In this document: positions 9,467-18,852 of the stretch, piece by piece
How positions within the stretch are numbered: position 1 is the stretch's first letter
Layout: each line of letters starts with the position of its first letter
Source of the DNA: Leptospiraceae bacterium
GTDB taxonomy: Bacteria; Spirochaetota; Leptospiria; Leptospirales; Leptospiraceae
Assembly: GCA_017996175.1 (NCBI GenBank)
Contig: JAGOHK010000003.1
Span: 34,539-98,538 of the forward strand
Reading direction: 5' to 3'
Length of the DNA: 64,000 nt
The notes under the pieces: model-generated
The model's database searches: none
What the model was told of the DNA's origin: nothing
What the model saw: the letters and a program-made list of their open reading frames with translations, nothing else
Position numbers and translations under genes: made by a program

Positions 9467-10090
9467 ATGTCAAACTTTATCCTAAAATCCCTTTTTCTAT
9501 CCGCTTTCGTATTCTATTTTGCGTACAGTTTGAGCATAATGTCAGAGTCGCACTCAAAAAAAAGAAAGTATAAAAAGAATCTTCTCCGAGTTGAGCAATT
9601 TAAAGCCAATATGTCCCAAAGCGAGAGAGAGTATTATGAACCAAGAAAGCGCTTTATCGACAAACAATCCGTTAAACCGTCCGATGAATTTTTTTACCAA
9701 ATTGATATTATACTTCGTGGAACTACACTTAGAGAAAAAAACCGTAAAAATATCAGGGAAATTCGAAAGTTAGAAAAATTTCTTTCCATGGCGGATGACT
9801 TTCAATTGCACAGATATTTTGGGACCAATGAAGAATTGTACCTTGGAATGAAGGCATCTAAAGCAATCCAAAGTATCAAACAAGATGCCAAACTAGATGA
9901 AAACTGGAGAAAAAAAAATGACCCTATATTTAGTCACTACTTAGAGCACAAAGCAAGCAAGGCAGAAAAGGAATTTTATAAAAAAAACAAGGCACTCTTC
10001 TTTAAAATGGAAAGTGGGGAAGAACTTGTGCAATTTTTACAAACGCAAGTTCCGACAAACGAACCACAACCAGTAAATGGCAAGAGATAA
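9467..10090 (+). CDS. Unknown protein with N-terminal membrane segment
   Basis: A 207-residue protein with one hydrophobic N-terminal segment (LKSLFLSAFVFYFAYSLSIM), followed by a strongly charged, Lys/Glu-rich helical body that may be coiled coil. It could be an anchored or uncleaved exported protein. No domain is recognised. It is monocistronic: divergent from the TPR gene across 157 bp and followed by a repeat-filled gap of 725 bp. Confidence 0.55.
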   Translation: MSNFILKSLFLSAFVFYFAYSLSIMSESHSKKRKYKKNLLRVEQFKANMSQSEREYYEPRKRFIDKQSVKPSDEFFYQIDIILRGTTLREKNRKNIREIRKLEKFLSMADDFQLHRYFGTNEELYLGMKASKAIQSIKQDAKLDENWRKKNDPIFSHYLEHKASKAEKEFYKKNKALFFKMESGEELVQFLQTQVPTNEPQPVNGKR

Positions 10091-10325
10091 CTCTATCTTA
10101 TTATAAGCAGCTAATACTTAGTATCTACTTGCGATACATCAAACTTAGGTTGCAGCTAGGTTCTTATATAGGATCATAAGTAGGTTCTAATTTCTACTGA
10201 AAATTTTCCAACCTATCAATCTACTTATTTAGGAACCTATAGTTGAACTTAAATGCGGTGTATCCGTAATACGAAGAGTTGGTTATCTGAGTAGCATAAA
10301 CTATAGTCTCAGCTTATGAAATAGC
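10091..10325. other. Non-coding start of a 725-bp gap
   Basis: No credible reading frame is seen between the gene ending at 10090 and the HEAT-repeat gene at 10816. This first part holds weak inverted repeats (TAGGTTCTTATAT near 10157 against AGGAACCTATAG near 10231). The rest is filled by families A, B and D and by strings of the type CTTAACTTGACAGCATTG near 10490 and 10592. Confidence 0.5.
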
Positions 10326-10427
10326 TATACTCAGATTAGATTGGTTTTCGGATTTTTAATCCTGTAAATCTTGTTAATCCTGTCTAAAAAAATTTTCTGT
10401 ATCGAAAACCAATCTAGCTTATGTATA
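10326..10427 (+). repeat. Family A element, 102 bp, copy 1
   Basis: Ends in TATAC...GTATA and has perfect inner inverted repeats AGATTGGTTTTCG (10338-10350) and CGAAAACCAATCT (10403-10415). The middle reads ATCCTGTAAATCTTGTTAATC. An almost identical copy lies in opposite orientation at 57609-57709, and decayed copies lie at 33606-33696 and 11971-12063. It looks like a MITE-like element without coding capacity. Confidence 0.85.
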
Positions 10428-10430
10428 ATC

Positions 10431-10477
10431 CTTAATCTTTTATCCGTGTCCATCGGTGTTCATCCGTGGTAATCTTT
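10431..10477 (+). repeat. Family B repeat, single arm
   Basis: The string TCCGTGTCCATCGGTGTTC followed by ATCCGTGGTAATCTTTT. The same motif recurs as two inverted arms at 14056-14184, and as single arms at 37774-37835 and 51536-51568. It lies directly beside family A copy 1. Confidence 0.8.
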
Positions 10478-10676
10478 TGCGCAGTTTCTTAACTTAATGA
10501 CATTGTGCTCTTTCGCTCATGCTGTAAAGATAGCATGGCTTAAACCCATTCTCTTTCTCACTCGAATCGGTGGTATTCTTAAAATCTTTCCTTAACTTGA
10601 CAGCATTGAGCATCTAACCCAAGCGAAAAAAGGAAATTCTTAAAAATAGATAGAAATTTAAAAGAGAAATATTTTT

Positions 10677-10793
10677 ATATACCATACCAATAAATACGTA
10701 TACCTGTTTTTTTGAGAAAGGGAAAAGCCAATCGCAGAAAATAAAGTTGCCAAATTGGGTGTGAGAATTTACTTTTGGGCAATTGGTATACGA
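10677..10793 (+). repeat. Family D element upstream of the HEAT-repeat gene
   Basis: Shares GAGAAAGGG, then GAATTTACTTTTGGGCAATT and GGTATAC with the element at 41911-42023. Its right end is about 10 bp from the Shine-Dalgarno of the gene at 10816, so it forms part of that gene's leader or promoter. Confidence 0.7.
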
Positions 10794-10815
10794 TAAATAG
10801 AGATAGGAGAAAAAA

Positions 10816-11829
10816 ATGTTGAAATACACAATTCTAACTGTTGCACTAGTAATATCTAACTCAGCTATTTTGGCTACGGAATCCTTTGTTTATAGAGAAG
10901 GAAGTAGCGATAGATCGTTTGTAGAACAAGTACGAAATTTAAACAATGGGACCCTGCAAGAAAAAATAGCAGCCATTGAAATTCTAAAGAAGGCAAGAAC
11001 AAAAAGAGCATTACGCCCAATGATTTTGGCATTAAAAGGTGTAACTACCCACGTAGCTGAACCTACTAAAGCACAAACTCAGGAGATCAGCAAAAATGAA
11101 AACTATGCCCCGATAAATTTTGATATTTCTGACAATAACAAACCAGTTATCAAATACTTAGCAGCACAAGCACTTGCTGATTTGGGACATGATATGGCAA
11201 TTAAACCTCTTGCTGATACTTATAAAGTTCTAGCGGAACAAGTCAAAAAAGACAAAGACCAAAGAATTTATTACTCCGAAATGGAAAAATTACCAGCAGT
11301 AGTTGCTGCCGGCGAAGTATTACGTTCGATGGGATACCTTTTAGATCCGCACGAGGATAAAGATGCCTTAGCTGTCCTTGAAGGAGCATTAGCTCATGAG
11401 CATTACTATATTCGTGCATCTGCTGCAGAAGCACTCAGAAATACAAATCGTGAATCTACACTTGGGGCTTTAGAAGCAGCTTCGAATGGTGAGAAGGATG
11501 ATTATGCTAAGACAGTAATGCTTGGCTCTATCGTTGGAATTAAAAAAACAAAAAATATACAATTCTTTGCTCTTCTTGATATGTTGAAAAATATATCTCC
11601 TGTCGTTAGAATCAAAGCTTCTAGTTTGCTTGGTGAATTGGGGATTGCTAATTCCGAGACTCATCTAAGACAAGCTATGATGATTGAAGATAATCTACAC
11701 GTAAGAGACCAACTCAGAAAAGATATTGGGATTATCACTGGATACCAAATTCCTAACGCTCCATCGGCAAGTTATAATACTTCTGCGGATGAGAGAGATA
11801 GAAACAAAAAAAGTGATGATATGAAGTAA
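10816..11829 (+). CDS. Exported HEAT-repeat protein
   Basis: A 337-residue protein with a signal peptide (ILTVALVISNSAILA) and HEAT/PBS-lyase-type helical repeats from about residue 45 to 310, seen in KYLAAQALADLGHD, YIRASAAEALRNTN and VRIKASSLLGELG. These repeats form protein-binding solenoids; no catalytic motif is visible. A strong TAGGAG precedes the ATG. The C-terminus is polar and charged. It stands alone, with the upstream region made of family D repeat and a minus-strand tRNA downstream. Confidence 0.78.
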   Translation: MLKYTILTVALVISNSAILATESFVYREGSSDRSFVEQVRNLNNGTLQEKIAAIEILKKARTKRALRPMILALKGVTTHVAEPTKAQTQEISKNENYAPINFDISDNNKPVIKYLAAQALADLGHDMAIKPLADTYKVLAEQVKKDKDQRIYYSEMEKLPAVVAAGEVLRSMGYLLDPHEDKDALAVLEGALAHEHYYIRASAAEALRNTNRESTLGALEAASNGEKDDYAKTVMLGSIVGIKKTKNIQFFALLDMLKNISPVVRIKASSLLGELGIANSETHLRQAMMIEDNLHVRDQLRKDIGIITGYQIPNAPSASYNTSADERDRNKKSDDMK

Positions 11830-11842
11830 TAATTACAAATGA

Positions 11843-11916
11843 TGGGAAATACTGGATTTGAACCAGTGGCCTCTTCCATGTCAAGGAAGCGCTCTAGCCA
11901 ACTGAGCTAATTCCCC
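11843..11916 (-). tRNA. tRNA-Val (anticodon GAC)
   Basis: A 74-nt cloverleaf on the minus strand: acceptor GGGGAAT pairing with ATTTCCC (one G-T pair), D arm GCTC/GAGC, anticodon stem CTTCC/GGAAG with loop TTGACAT giving anticodon GAC, and T arm ACTGG/CCAGT with loop TTCAAAT. The discriminator is A. The 3' CCA is not encoded (TCA follows), so it must be added by the CCA-adding enzyme. A possible promoter upstream is TTGATT with TAAAAA after about 16 bp. Confidence 0.95.
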
Positions 11917-11970
11917 ATCAACGATTTTTTTATCTTTTTTAGACAGCCTTATTTTACAATCAAAAATATA

Positions 11971-12063
11971 CCAGGATTAGAATGATTTCCCTGATTTTCA
12001 GGATTAAGAAATCTTATTTTAAAGCATTTTTTCTATTTCGAAAACCAATTTGGCTTGAATATA
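11971..12063 (+). repeat. Decayed family A copy
   Basis: The right half keeps TTTCGAAAACCAATTTGGCTT, close to the right end of family A copy 1; the left half is degenerate, with CAGGATTA strings. It lies between tRNA-Val and the convergent end of the gene at 12068. Confidence 0.5.
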
Positions 12064-12067
12064 TCAT

Positions 12068-12811
12068 CTAAATCCCGACTACTTTATCCATGAGAGGGGA
12101 GTCGCCGAAGTCTTTTTTGAATTCTTCTTTGAGTTCTTCTACTCTTTTTTTCTTTCCTACGTTCCGATAGGATTGAATCATATAGGCAAAGATTACATCC
12201 GCATAGTTGGAATCGTAGTTGTTCTTCAAATAATTCTTAGTTTCTACAATAATCTGAAAGTCATTTTTTAATTGCGCTATTCGTAAAAGTTTCAATTTTT
12301 CAATCATCTTCTTAGAAGGCTTTTCTTTTAGGGCTGTATCAATTACAGAGAGAGATATAAGTGGTCTTTCTGCTTTATAAAGAAGGCAGGAATATAAATA
12401 CAAACCCTTGATGTACTTTTGTTTTTTTGATTTTGCCTCCTTTCGAAAAATATCTCCCCACTTTACACCAATATCATATTCATCTACTAGTATAGCTTTT
12501 TCCATTAGCATATAGGTTAGAGTATGAAACTTAGAATTTACTTCGTCTGTGTTTTTATAAATATTATCTAGAACCAAATCGAGTTTGCGTATATCGTTCT
12601 CTGTATGGAAATAAAATTTTAGAACTTTATCATCCTGGCTTAAATCTTCGGATTTATGAATATACTCACTGGCAACCTTACTGATTTCTTTGTAATCTTT
12701 TTTCTTATATAAATCTAGAATTTTCTTTAGTGTAGGATTTTCTTCTGAGGAAGATAATAAACTAGAAGTAAATAATGCTAAGTATAAAATAAATACTAGG
12801 ATTAATTTCAT
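12068..12811 (-). CDS. Exported helical protein of unknown function
   Basis: A 247-residue protein with signal peptide MKLILVFILYLALFTSSLLS followed by a helical, Lys-rich body resembling degenerate TPR repeats (KSKKQKYIKGLYLYSCLLYK and following helices). I prefer the ATG at 12811 because GGAGGTTAAT lies directly upstream; another in-frame ATG at 12823 overlaps that Shine-Dalgarno. No enzymatic motif is seen. It lies downstream of the zinc-ribbon gene, 66 bp away on the same strand. Confidence 0.62.
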   Translation of the reverse strand: MKLILVFILYLALFTSSLLSSSEENPTLKKILDLYKKKDYKEISKVASEYIHKSEDLSQDDKVLKFYFHTENDIRKLDLVLDNIYKNTDEVNSKFHTLTYMLMEKAILVDEYDIGVKWGDIFRKEAKSKKQKYIKGLYLYSCLLYKAERPLISLSVIDTALKEKPSKKMIEKLKLLRIAQLKNDFQIIVETKNYLKNNYDSNYADVIFAYMIQSYRNVGKKKRVEELKEEFKKDFGDSPLMDKVVGI

Positions 12812-12877
12812 ATTAACCTCCATACCTCTTCTCCCTTCCTACTCTGTAAAGGGAAAAACGATCCAATTAGAAAAATC

Positions 12878-13072
12878 TTAAATTTCTGCTACATTAGAAG
12901 AACCGCACATAGGACAAATCAATTCTTCTTCATAAGTGTCCTCTTCATCTTCTACTTCTAGAGAAATTTTCCAGCGGTAATCGCAATCGTCACAAGCCAT
13001 TGTAACAGTTGTGTCATCATACTCTTCTTCTTCCGCATCGTATTCATCATCAAATTCATCTTCATATAGCAT
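12878..13072 (-). CDS. Small acidic zinc-ribbon protein
   Basis: A 64-residue protein with a very acidic N-terminus (EDEFDDEYDAEEEEYDD) and two CxxC pairs, CDDC near residue 28 and CPMC near residue 53, forming a zinc ribbon that ends in GSSNV. The fold suits protein or nucleic-acid contacts, but the acidity argues against simple DNA binding. It is expressed separately or with the following gene at 12068-12811. Function unknown. Confidence 0.72.
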   Translation of the reverse strand: MLYEDEFDDEYDAEEEEYDDTTVTMACDDCDYRWKISLEVEDEEDTYEEELICPMCGSSNVAEI

Positions 13073-13202
13073 AGTATCACTCTTCCATTTAAACTAAGTT
13101 TTTAAACTGATTTTAAAAACAGCTTTCTTAGTCAAGATTTATTTTATTAAACAACTCTAATAGAGGTGCTTATCAGTTTAGACAAATAATGGAGAAGTAT
13201 TT

Positions 13203-14030
13203 TTGAATTATGTCGATAAAATATTTATGAATAAATCTGTCGAAACCTCCCTGTTTAATTTAAAAAAAGATTTAGGTATGTATGTAAAAGATTATTGTTT
13301 TACCGGTTTAAAAGGAGGGACTGAGACAGAAGACATGGACTACGATGAGTTAAAACTTTTATCCCTCTTAGGAAGAGATTTAGTGCCTGTTGTGGTCAAA
13401 ATTGGTGGACCAGAGGCAAGAACTGATATTCGTTTTTGCAAAGCTAACGGAATAGATGGAATTTCCGCTCCGATGATTGAGTCACACTATGCTTTGAAAA
13501 ATTTCATCTCTACTTTAAAAAACCTAATTCCGCCTGTCCAATATGAAAAACTTATTAAATCTATGAACTTGGAAACAATTACAGGTTACCGAAATATTTT
13601 AGAAATCGCTGATTCAAAAGCATTTGAAGAATTAGACAATGTAACTGCCGCAAGATCGGACTTATCCGCTTCCATGGATATGAGCCCTGATGACCCAGAG
13701 GTAATGCGTGTTACTACCCAAATTATAAAAATTGCTAAGGAACGTGGGAAAAAAACCTCTGTCGGAGGAACTATCACCAAGGCAAATTTCTTTATGATCG
13801 CAGAGACTGCAAAGCCCGAACAAATCAACTCGCGCCACGTAGTTGTAAGTGTAAAAGATGTTCTAGATAAAAAAGTGGACGATGTCGCAGAAGTTATGCT
13901 ATCCTTTGAAATGGATCTGTTTGATGTGTTAGGTCAACTCAAACCAGAAAGAGCTTACTATTACAACAACCGAATCGAACTCAACCGCGAGCGTATCGGA
14001 AAACGTAAGGTTCTTTACTCAATTCGTTAA
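13203..14030 (+). CDS. HpcH/HpaI aldolase / citrate-lyase-like protein
   Basis: A TIM-barrel protein of the HpcH/HpaI aldolase and citrate-lyase beta superfamily. Family features are VVKIGGPEARTDI near residue 80, GISAPMIES near 98, and ARSDLSAS near 150, which corresponds to the conserved metal/CoA-ligand region. Such enzymes cleave or form C-C bonds in acyl-CoA or 2-oxoacid substrates; the substrate cannot be set. Translation starts at TTG (13203), preceded by GGAGAAG at good spacing. The gene stands alone, followed by family B repeats. Confidence 0.78.
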   Translation: MNYVDKIFMNKSVETSLFNLKKDLGMYVKDYCFTGLKGGTETEDMDYDELKLLSLLGRDLVPVVVKIGGPEARTDIRFCKANGIDGISAPMIESHYALKNFISTLKNLIPPVQYEKLIKSMNLETITGYRNILEIADSKAFEELDNVTAARSDLSASMDMSPDDPEVMRVTTQIIKIAKERGKKTSVGGTITKANFFMIAETAKPEQINSRHVVVSVKDVLDKKVDDVAEVMLSFEMDLFDVLGQLKPERAYYYNNRIELNRERIGKRKVLYSIR

Positions 14031-14055
14031 TTCTATCGTGTAATGCGGCACACTC

Positions 14056-14184
14056 AAAGATTACCACCGATGGACACCGATAAAAGAACGATGAAAAATG
14101 ATACGGATGCAAACCAAATCACAAATATTCAAGAATTATCGTATCTTTTATCGGTGCTCTCGGTGTTTATCGGTGGTAATCTTT
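14056..14184. repeat. Family B paired element, 129 bp
   Basis: Two family B arms face each other with perfect 16-bp ends, AAAGATTACCACCGAT (14056-14071) and ATCGGTGGTAATCTTT (14169-14184). The loop holds ATACGGATGCAAACC. This is the most complete copy of the family in the window and can fold into a long hairpin. It fills most of the gap before the PD40-OmpA gene. Confidence 0.85.
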
Positions 14185-14284
14185 AAATGTTTTTCTTAAT
14201 TGTACTGCATCGGGTACGACACAAACAAATAAGATTTTACAAAAATATAGACTTTTCTTAGTTTTTTATTTCGATATTAAAACT

Positions 14285-16315
14285 ATGAGATATTTATTAA
14301 TCCTAGCCCTAGCTATGTCCTCCTTAATTGCACAGGATTCCAGCGACTCTGTGACCACGCATTTCGGGTTTCCTTTGAACACCCAAAACGTAGAATACAA
14401 TCCCATTATAAGTCCAAACGGTAGATACATTGTATTTCAATCGAATCGCCCCGGCGGACAGGGGGGAATGGACTTTTGGCTTTCCGAAAATCGAAATTAT
14501 AAAGATAGAACTGGAAAACCAAGTTGGATGGAACCAATTAATTTGAATGAACTGAGCACGATTGGATTTGACGGACCATTCACAATTCAATTCGATGAAG
14601 AAGGTAGACCGAAAGAAATTTATTTTACTTCCATTCGAACAGAGGCTACAGGCAAAGATGGATTCAAAGGGTTAAATATCTATTATACGCACCGAGAATC
14701 TTCCCTCGATAAATGGTCTATTCCAATTCACTTAAATGATCTCAATTCTGACTTCGATGATAAAATGCCTGCCATCTCTCCTGACGGCAAATACCTAGTA
14801 TTCTCTTCTAATCGCCCTGGTGGTTTTGGAGAATTTGATCTTTGGATTTCCGAACGTGTTCATAATGCAGATGACCCAAATCCTAAATGGTCTCGTCCTA
14901 TTAATATTGGAAATAAGGTAAACACAAAAGATAATGAAATTATGCCTTATTTTCATTATGACAACCTTACTCTCTACTTTAGTACGGACAGAGATGACGA
15001 ATACCATAAATATAATTTTTGGGGAATTGATATGGATGAGCAGTATGAAAAAGAAACTGTCATTGAAAAAGCAAGTCCAGCGAATACTCCCGGTAAGGCG
15101 ATAGTATGGAAAAATGTTTATCGTTTACCGAAGCCGTTCAATAGCTCTATGGACGATGAAGGGATTTCTCTAACGCATGACGGAATTTGGGCTTATTATT
15201 CTTCTAATCGTGATGGTGGGGAAGGGCAATTTGATATTTACCGCACAAAAGTTCCAGAAGAAATGCGTAAACCTTATTTGTTTGATCTAAGCGGACTCGT
15301 GCTCGATGGCTCAGAAGAAACCATGATAGGGATTGCATCGACTATTAAAATATACAATGAAAAAGGGGTTGTAAGTGTCATCACGTCCGAGCGAATTGGG
15401 GGAGATATTTCTAAATCAAATCCTAAAAATTTTGCAACCAAACTTTTTACAAATTCACTTTACAGAATCGAAGTTTCCGCACCGGACTTTTATCCAACTG
15501 AATTTTCATTGGATTTACGTGGATCTGTTGGATTTAAAAAATCTAAGTATGTAAAAATTGTTTTAATGCCAATCAAAAAGGAAGAAGAAATAACTCCACC
15601 GGCTAAAGAGACGAAACCGCCAGAGACAACTAAAGACGTCTCTAAGGATAGCAAAGATTCGCCCCCGGCAAAAACAGATAAACCTGTTAATGAAGAGAAA
15701 AAGAAAGATGGTCTAATTGTTGTATTAAGAGATTATAAAACTAAAAAAGAAATTACAACTGGATCAGTAACAGTCTTCACAGAAAAAGATAAAAATGGAA
15801 TTTTACTAAAAAAAGAAAATGAAAAATTCATCTTAGAAAAACGACCAGATAAAAGTTTTGAGTTATTAGGAAAAGCCTCTGGCTACCAAGACGAAACCCT
15901 TATTATTAAAGAAGGAGATTATAACTCTTCTGGAAGCATTACAATAGAAATATTTTTGCGAAAAATAAAAGACTTTGAAAAAATTTATAGTACTGTAGTA
16001 TATTATGAGTTCAATGAATACAAATTAACTACAGAACAAATAAAAATACTTGATAAGATTGCAGCATATCTTAAACTTAACGCCCTAGATTCAATTGAAG
16101 TAGGTGGGCATACAGACAATGTTGCAAGCAAGGATTTCAATTTAAAGTTAAGTGAAAAAAGAGCAGAGCTTGTAAAAGAATACTTTGTTTCGAAAGGAAT
16201 CGACGCAAAACGAATTACCACGAAGGCATATTGGTATTCTCAGCCAGAAGCTGATAATAATACCGAAGAAGGTCGGGCAAAAAATAGAAGGGTAAATTTC
16301 AGAAAGTTAAATTAG
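14285..16315 (+). CDS. OmpA-family protein with PD40 beta-propeller repeats
   Basis: An envelope protein of 676 residues. After the signal peptide come WD40-like PD40 repeats over about residues 25-330, with the recurring motif SPDGKYLVFSSNRPGG and close variants. A carboxypeptidase-regulatory-like region follows at 335-430, a Lys/Pro/Thr linker, another beta domain near 475-560, and a C-terminal OmpA domain (565-676) with GGHTDN and LSEKRA, which binds diaminopimelate of peptidoglycan. It would tie the outer membrane or a periplasmic complex to the wall. The next gene starts 13 bp downstream. Confidence 0.9.
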   Translation: MRYLLILALAMSSLIAQDSSDSVTTHFGFPLNTQNVEYNPIISPNGRYIVFQSNRPGGQGGMDFWLSENRNYKDRTGKPSWMEPINLNELSTIGFDGPFTIQFDEEGRPKEIYFTSIRTEATGKDGFKGLNIYYTHRESSLDKWSIPIHLNDLNSDFDDKMPAISPDGKYLVFSSNRPGGFGEFDLWISERVHNADDPNPKWSRPINIGNKVNTKDNEIMPYFHYDNLTLYFSTDRDDEYHKYNFWGIDMDEQYEKETVIEKASPANTPGKAIVWKNVYRLPKPFNSSMDDEGISLTHDGIWAYYSSNRDGGEGQFDIYRTKVPEEMRKPYLFDLSGLVLDGSEETMIGIASTIKIYNEKGVVSVITSERIGGDISKSNPKNFATKLFTNSLYRIEVSAPDFYPTEFSLDLRGSVGFKKSKYVKIVLMPIKKEEEITPPAKETKPPETTKDVSKDSKDSPPAKTDKPVNEEKKKDGLIVVLRDYKTKKEITTGSVTVFTEKDKNGILLKKENEKFILEKRPDKSFELLGKASGYQDETLIIKEGDYNSSGSITIEIFLRKIKDFEKIYSTVVYYEFNEYKLTTEQIKILDKIAAYLKLNALDSIEVGGHTDNVASKDFNLKLSEKRAELVKEYFVSKGIDAKRITTKAYWYSQPEADNNTEEGRAKNRRVNFRKLN

Positions 16316-16327
16316 AGGATATTAAAA

Positions 16328-17500
16328 TTGACAACGGATGCAAAACCTAAAACGGAATCAACTATCAAAAAGATCACAACTATTTCTCAGGCACCAAGGG
16401 AGTGGGAAGTAGTTGAGACTAATATGGGTAAAATGCTAGAGTATGTATCCCAAAATCATTTACTGAAAGATCCGTATTTAAAGAACTATGTGGGCAAACC
16501 CAAAATTACCGTAAAACCCGGAGCGGCTAAGACTTCTTTCATCATAGAGATCGCTGACCAAATTTCTTTGTCCAATGAGCCTGAGATTGTTTTATACAAA
16601 TATGCTAGAGAAAAATACTTTGAATTGGTTTTTGAGCGCGTTAGTTCCAGAGAAAAATCTCATGCCTGTACACTTAGGCAAGTCAAAATCGCAAAGCAAG
16701 TTCGTCGAACTGCCGATCGTTTCTCTACAGAGACTAACCCAGTTCACGCAGGAAATTTTTTAGTAGCTAAGATTGATTTGGACATTAAGGCTGCGCTAGG
16801 TTTTTCTACCGAAGTAATTTTTAATGAAGTGGATAAAACACTTAAAACAAAGTATCCTCGTTCTAAAATAGTTCCTTTATTCAACCGCGATGATTTAACA
16901 GAAGAAGAGGAAATTTTACTTAGAGAACGTCTTCCTATATTTATAACAAACACCACAACAATGGAATCTTCTAAAGATATAAAGTGTTTCGATTTAAAAA
17001 GTTATTATGAAGAAGAATTTATCCTAGAAGAAAAAATTGCTGCCCTCAGAAAGGATATGATTCAATCTTTTATTTATTATCCAATCGTATTCAAATCTCC
17101 GAAGGAAGATGTTGTCATTGGATACTGCTACAATGAAAGTCAAACACCAATTACCCAGGGCAACTTAGAATACTTTGAAATAATAGCTTACACTATCAAT
17201 AAACGAATCATGGATTCCAGCACGGCTATCGTGGACGAAAAACAAAATGTACTGAATGTATCCGAACATGGTGTATTAATTGAAGTTACCTCAGATTATA
17301 TTGTGCAAGCTCTTAAAACTAAACCCACCTTTTCTATGGATATAGTTTTTAAGATGATGGTACCAATGAGATTTTCCCTTTATGCCCGCCATATCTACAA
17401 AATTGACCAGACCATATACATCGGCGCCGAAATAACTGGCTCGAACAATGATGAAAAAGGATTCGACAAATACAAGGACATCGTAAGAGCATTCAAATAA
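16328..17500 (+). CDS. DUF1577-like protein with C-terminal PilZ-like region
   Basis: A 390-residue soluble protein resembling the Leptospira-specific DUF1577 family. The C-terminal 100 residues look PilZ-like (NVSEHGVLIEVTSD, then AEITG), but the RxxxR arginines needed for cyclic-di-GMP are not clear, so binding is uncertain. Translation starts at TTG (16328) after GAGGAT. It probably shares a transcript with the PD40-OmpA gene 13 bp upstream; hisS follows after 29 bp. Function unknown. Confidence 0.6.
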   Translation: MTTDAKPKTESTIKKITTISQAPREWEVVETNMGKMLEYVSQNHLLKDPYLKNYVGKPKITVKPGAAKTSFIIEIADQISLSNEPEIVLYKYAREKYFELVFERVSSREKSHACTLRQVKIAKQVRRTADRFSTETNPVHAGNFLVAKIDLDIKAALGFSTEVIFNEVDKTLKTKYPRSKIVPLFNRDDLTEEEEILLRERLPIFITNTTTMESSKDIKCFDLKSYYEEEFILEEKIAALRKDMIQSFIYYPIVFKSPKEDVVIGYCYNESQTPITQGNLEYFEIIAYTINKRIMDSSTAIVDEKQNVLNVSEHGVLIEVTSDYIVQALKTKPTFSMDIVFKMMVPMRFSLYARHIYKIDQTIYIGAEITGSNNDEKGFDKYKDIVRAFK

Positions 17501-17529
17501 AGGGTACTATACTCTCGGTTTGAAATCAA

Positions 17530-18852
17530 TTGAGTAAATCAGAAAAAAAAATATCTACAGAAAATTATAAAGGCACACGCGACTTTTATCCAGACGACAT
17601 GCGCTTTCGTGCGTGGATGTTTGGTATTATGCGCCGAACTGTAATGCTTTATGGCTATGAGGAATACGATGCTCCTCTACTTGAGTCGTACGACTTGTAC
17701 AAAGCAAAAACAGGAGAAGAAATTGTAGGAAGGCAACTCTACGACTTCATTGACAAAGGAGAGCGGCATGTCGCTATTCGCCCCGAGATGACTCCTTCCC
17801 TTGCCAGAATGGTTGCAGCGAAGAATCGTGATTTGCCTAAGCCAATTCGTTGGTATTCGATTCCCAATCTCTGGCGTTATGAAGCTCCCGGTCATGGACG
17901 ACTCCGAGAACACTGGCAGTTAAACGTAGATATTTTTGGAATCAATTCCGTTCAGGCAGAGGTGGAAATTATAAAACTCGCTTGTGACATTCTATTTGCA
18001 TTTCGCGCACCGAAAGGAAGTTTTAAAGTTAAGATTTCTCACCGTAAAATTCTATCTGGATTTCTTAGAAATTCCCTTTCTCTAAGCGGTGAATCCGATC
18101 AAACAATCGCAAAAATTTTAGACAAAAAAAACAAAATCACAAAAGAAGATTTTGAAACACAGGTAAAAGCCTATTTGCCGGAACCAGAGAAACAACTGGA
18201 TTTGATTTACAAATACTTGGCTTCCTCCATTCAGAATATTTCCGAAATCGGGGGAATTGACCCGGAGGTTATAACAGAGATTAACCGCTTGTTTGACATT
18301 TTGGGCAAATTGGGACTCTCCGACTATATTGAGTTTGACCCTTCTATCATACGTGGTTTTGATTATTACACTGGATTTATATTCGAAATTTTTGATACGA
18401 ATCCGGAAAATAAACGTTCTCTCTATGGCGGTGGACGTTATGATAATTTAATTGGACTATTTTCCAACGACGAATTATCTGGAATTGGATTTGGACTGGG
18501 AGATGTTACGTTACAAAATTTTTTGAAATCGCATAACTTAATTCCTAATTTAAAAAGACATACAACTGTATTTATTCCCTTAATGGACGACTCTCTTGCG
18601 ACTGACGTTATGTTACTCGCAAATCAATTAAGACAAGAAGGAATTTCCTGCGAAATAATGCTTGAAGGAAAACATAAGTTCGGAAAACAACTTGCGTTAG
18701 CCGAAAAAAAAGGTTATAGGTATGTGTTAATTTTAGGAAGTGACGAACTCCAGAAAGGAATTGTCAACTTAAAAGATTTAATCTCTGGTGAACAAAAAAC
18801 AATTAGCTTACAAAGTCTAGTTCAGGACTTAAAAAACGAATTACTTCTTTGA
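17530..18852 (+). CDS. hisS: Histidyl-tRNA synthetase
   Basis: A class II synthetase charging tRNA-His. Motif 1 is near GTRDFYPDD, motif 2 at [12 protein letters not shown] (near residue 113), the HisS-specific RGFDYYTG near residue 276 and GGGRYDNL near 304; the C-terminal anticodon domain begins near residue 350. The 440 residues match the family. The start is TTG at 17530. Its stop overlaps the TTG start of the next gene by 3 bp. Confidence 0.96.
   Translation: MSKSEKKISTENYKGTRDFYPDDMRFRAWMFGIMRRTVMLYGYEEYDAPLLESYDLYKAKTGEEIVGRQLYDFIDKGERHVAIRPEMTPSLARMVAAKNRDLPKPIRWYSIPNLWRYEAPGHGRLREHWQLNVDIFGINSVQAEVEIIKLACDILFAFRAPKGSFKVKISHRKILSGFLRNSLSLSGESDQTIAKILDKKNKITKEDFETQVKAYLPEPEKQLDLIYKYLASSIQNISEIGGIDPEVITEINRLFDILGKLGLSDYIEFDPSIIRGFDYYTGFIFEIFDTNPENKRSLYGGGRYDNLIGLFSNDELSGIGFGLGDVTLQNFLKSHNLIPNLKRHTTVFIPLMDDSLATDVMLLANQLRQEGISCEIMLEGKHKFGKQLALAEKKGYRYVLILGSDELQKGIVNLKDLISGEQKTISLQSLVQDLKNELLL

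Noticed and set aside
10091-10815. CRISPR array in the repeat-rich gap
   Set aside because: The repeats are not regularly spaced, differ from one another and have no cas genes nearby.
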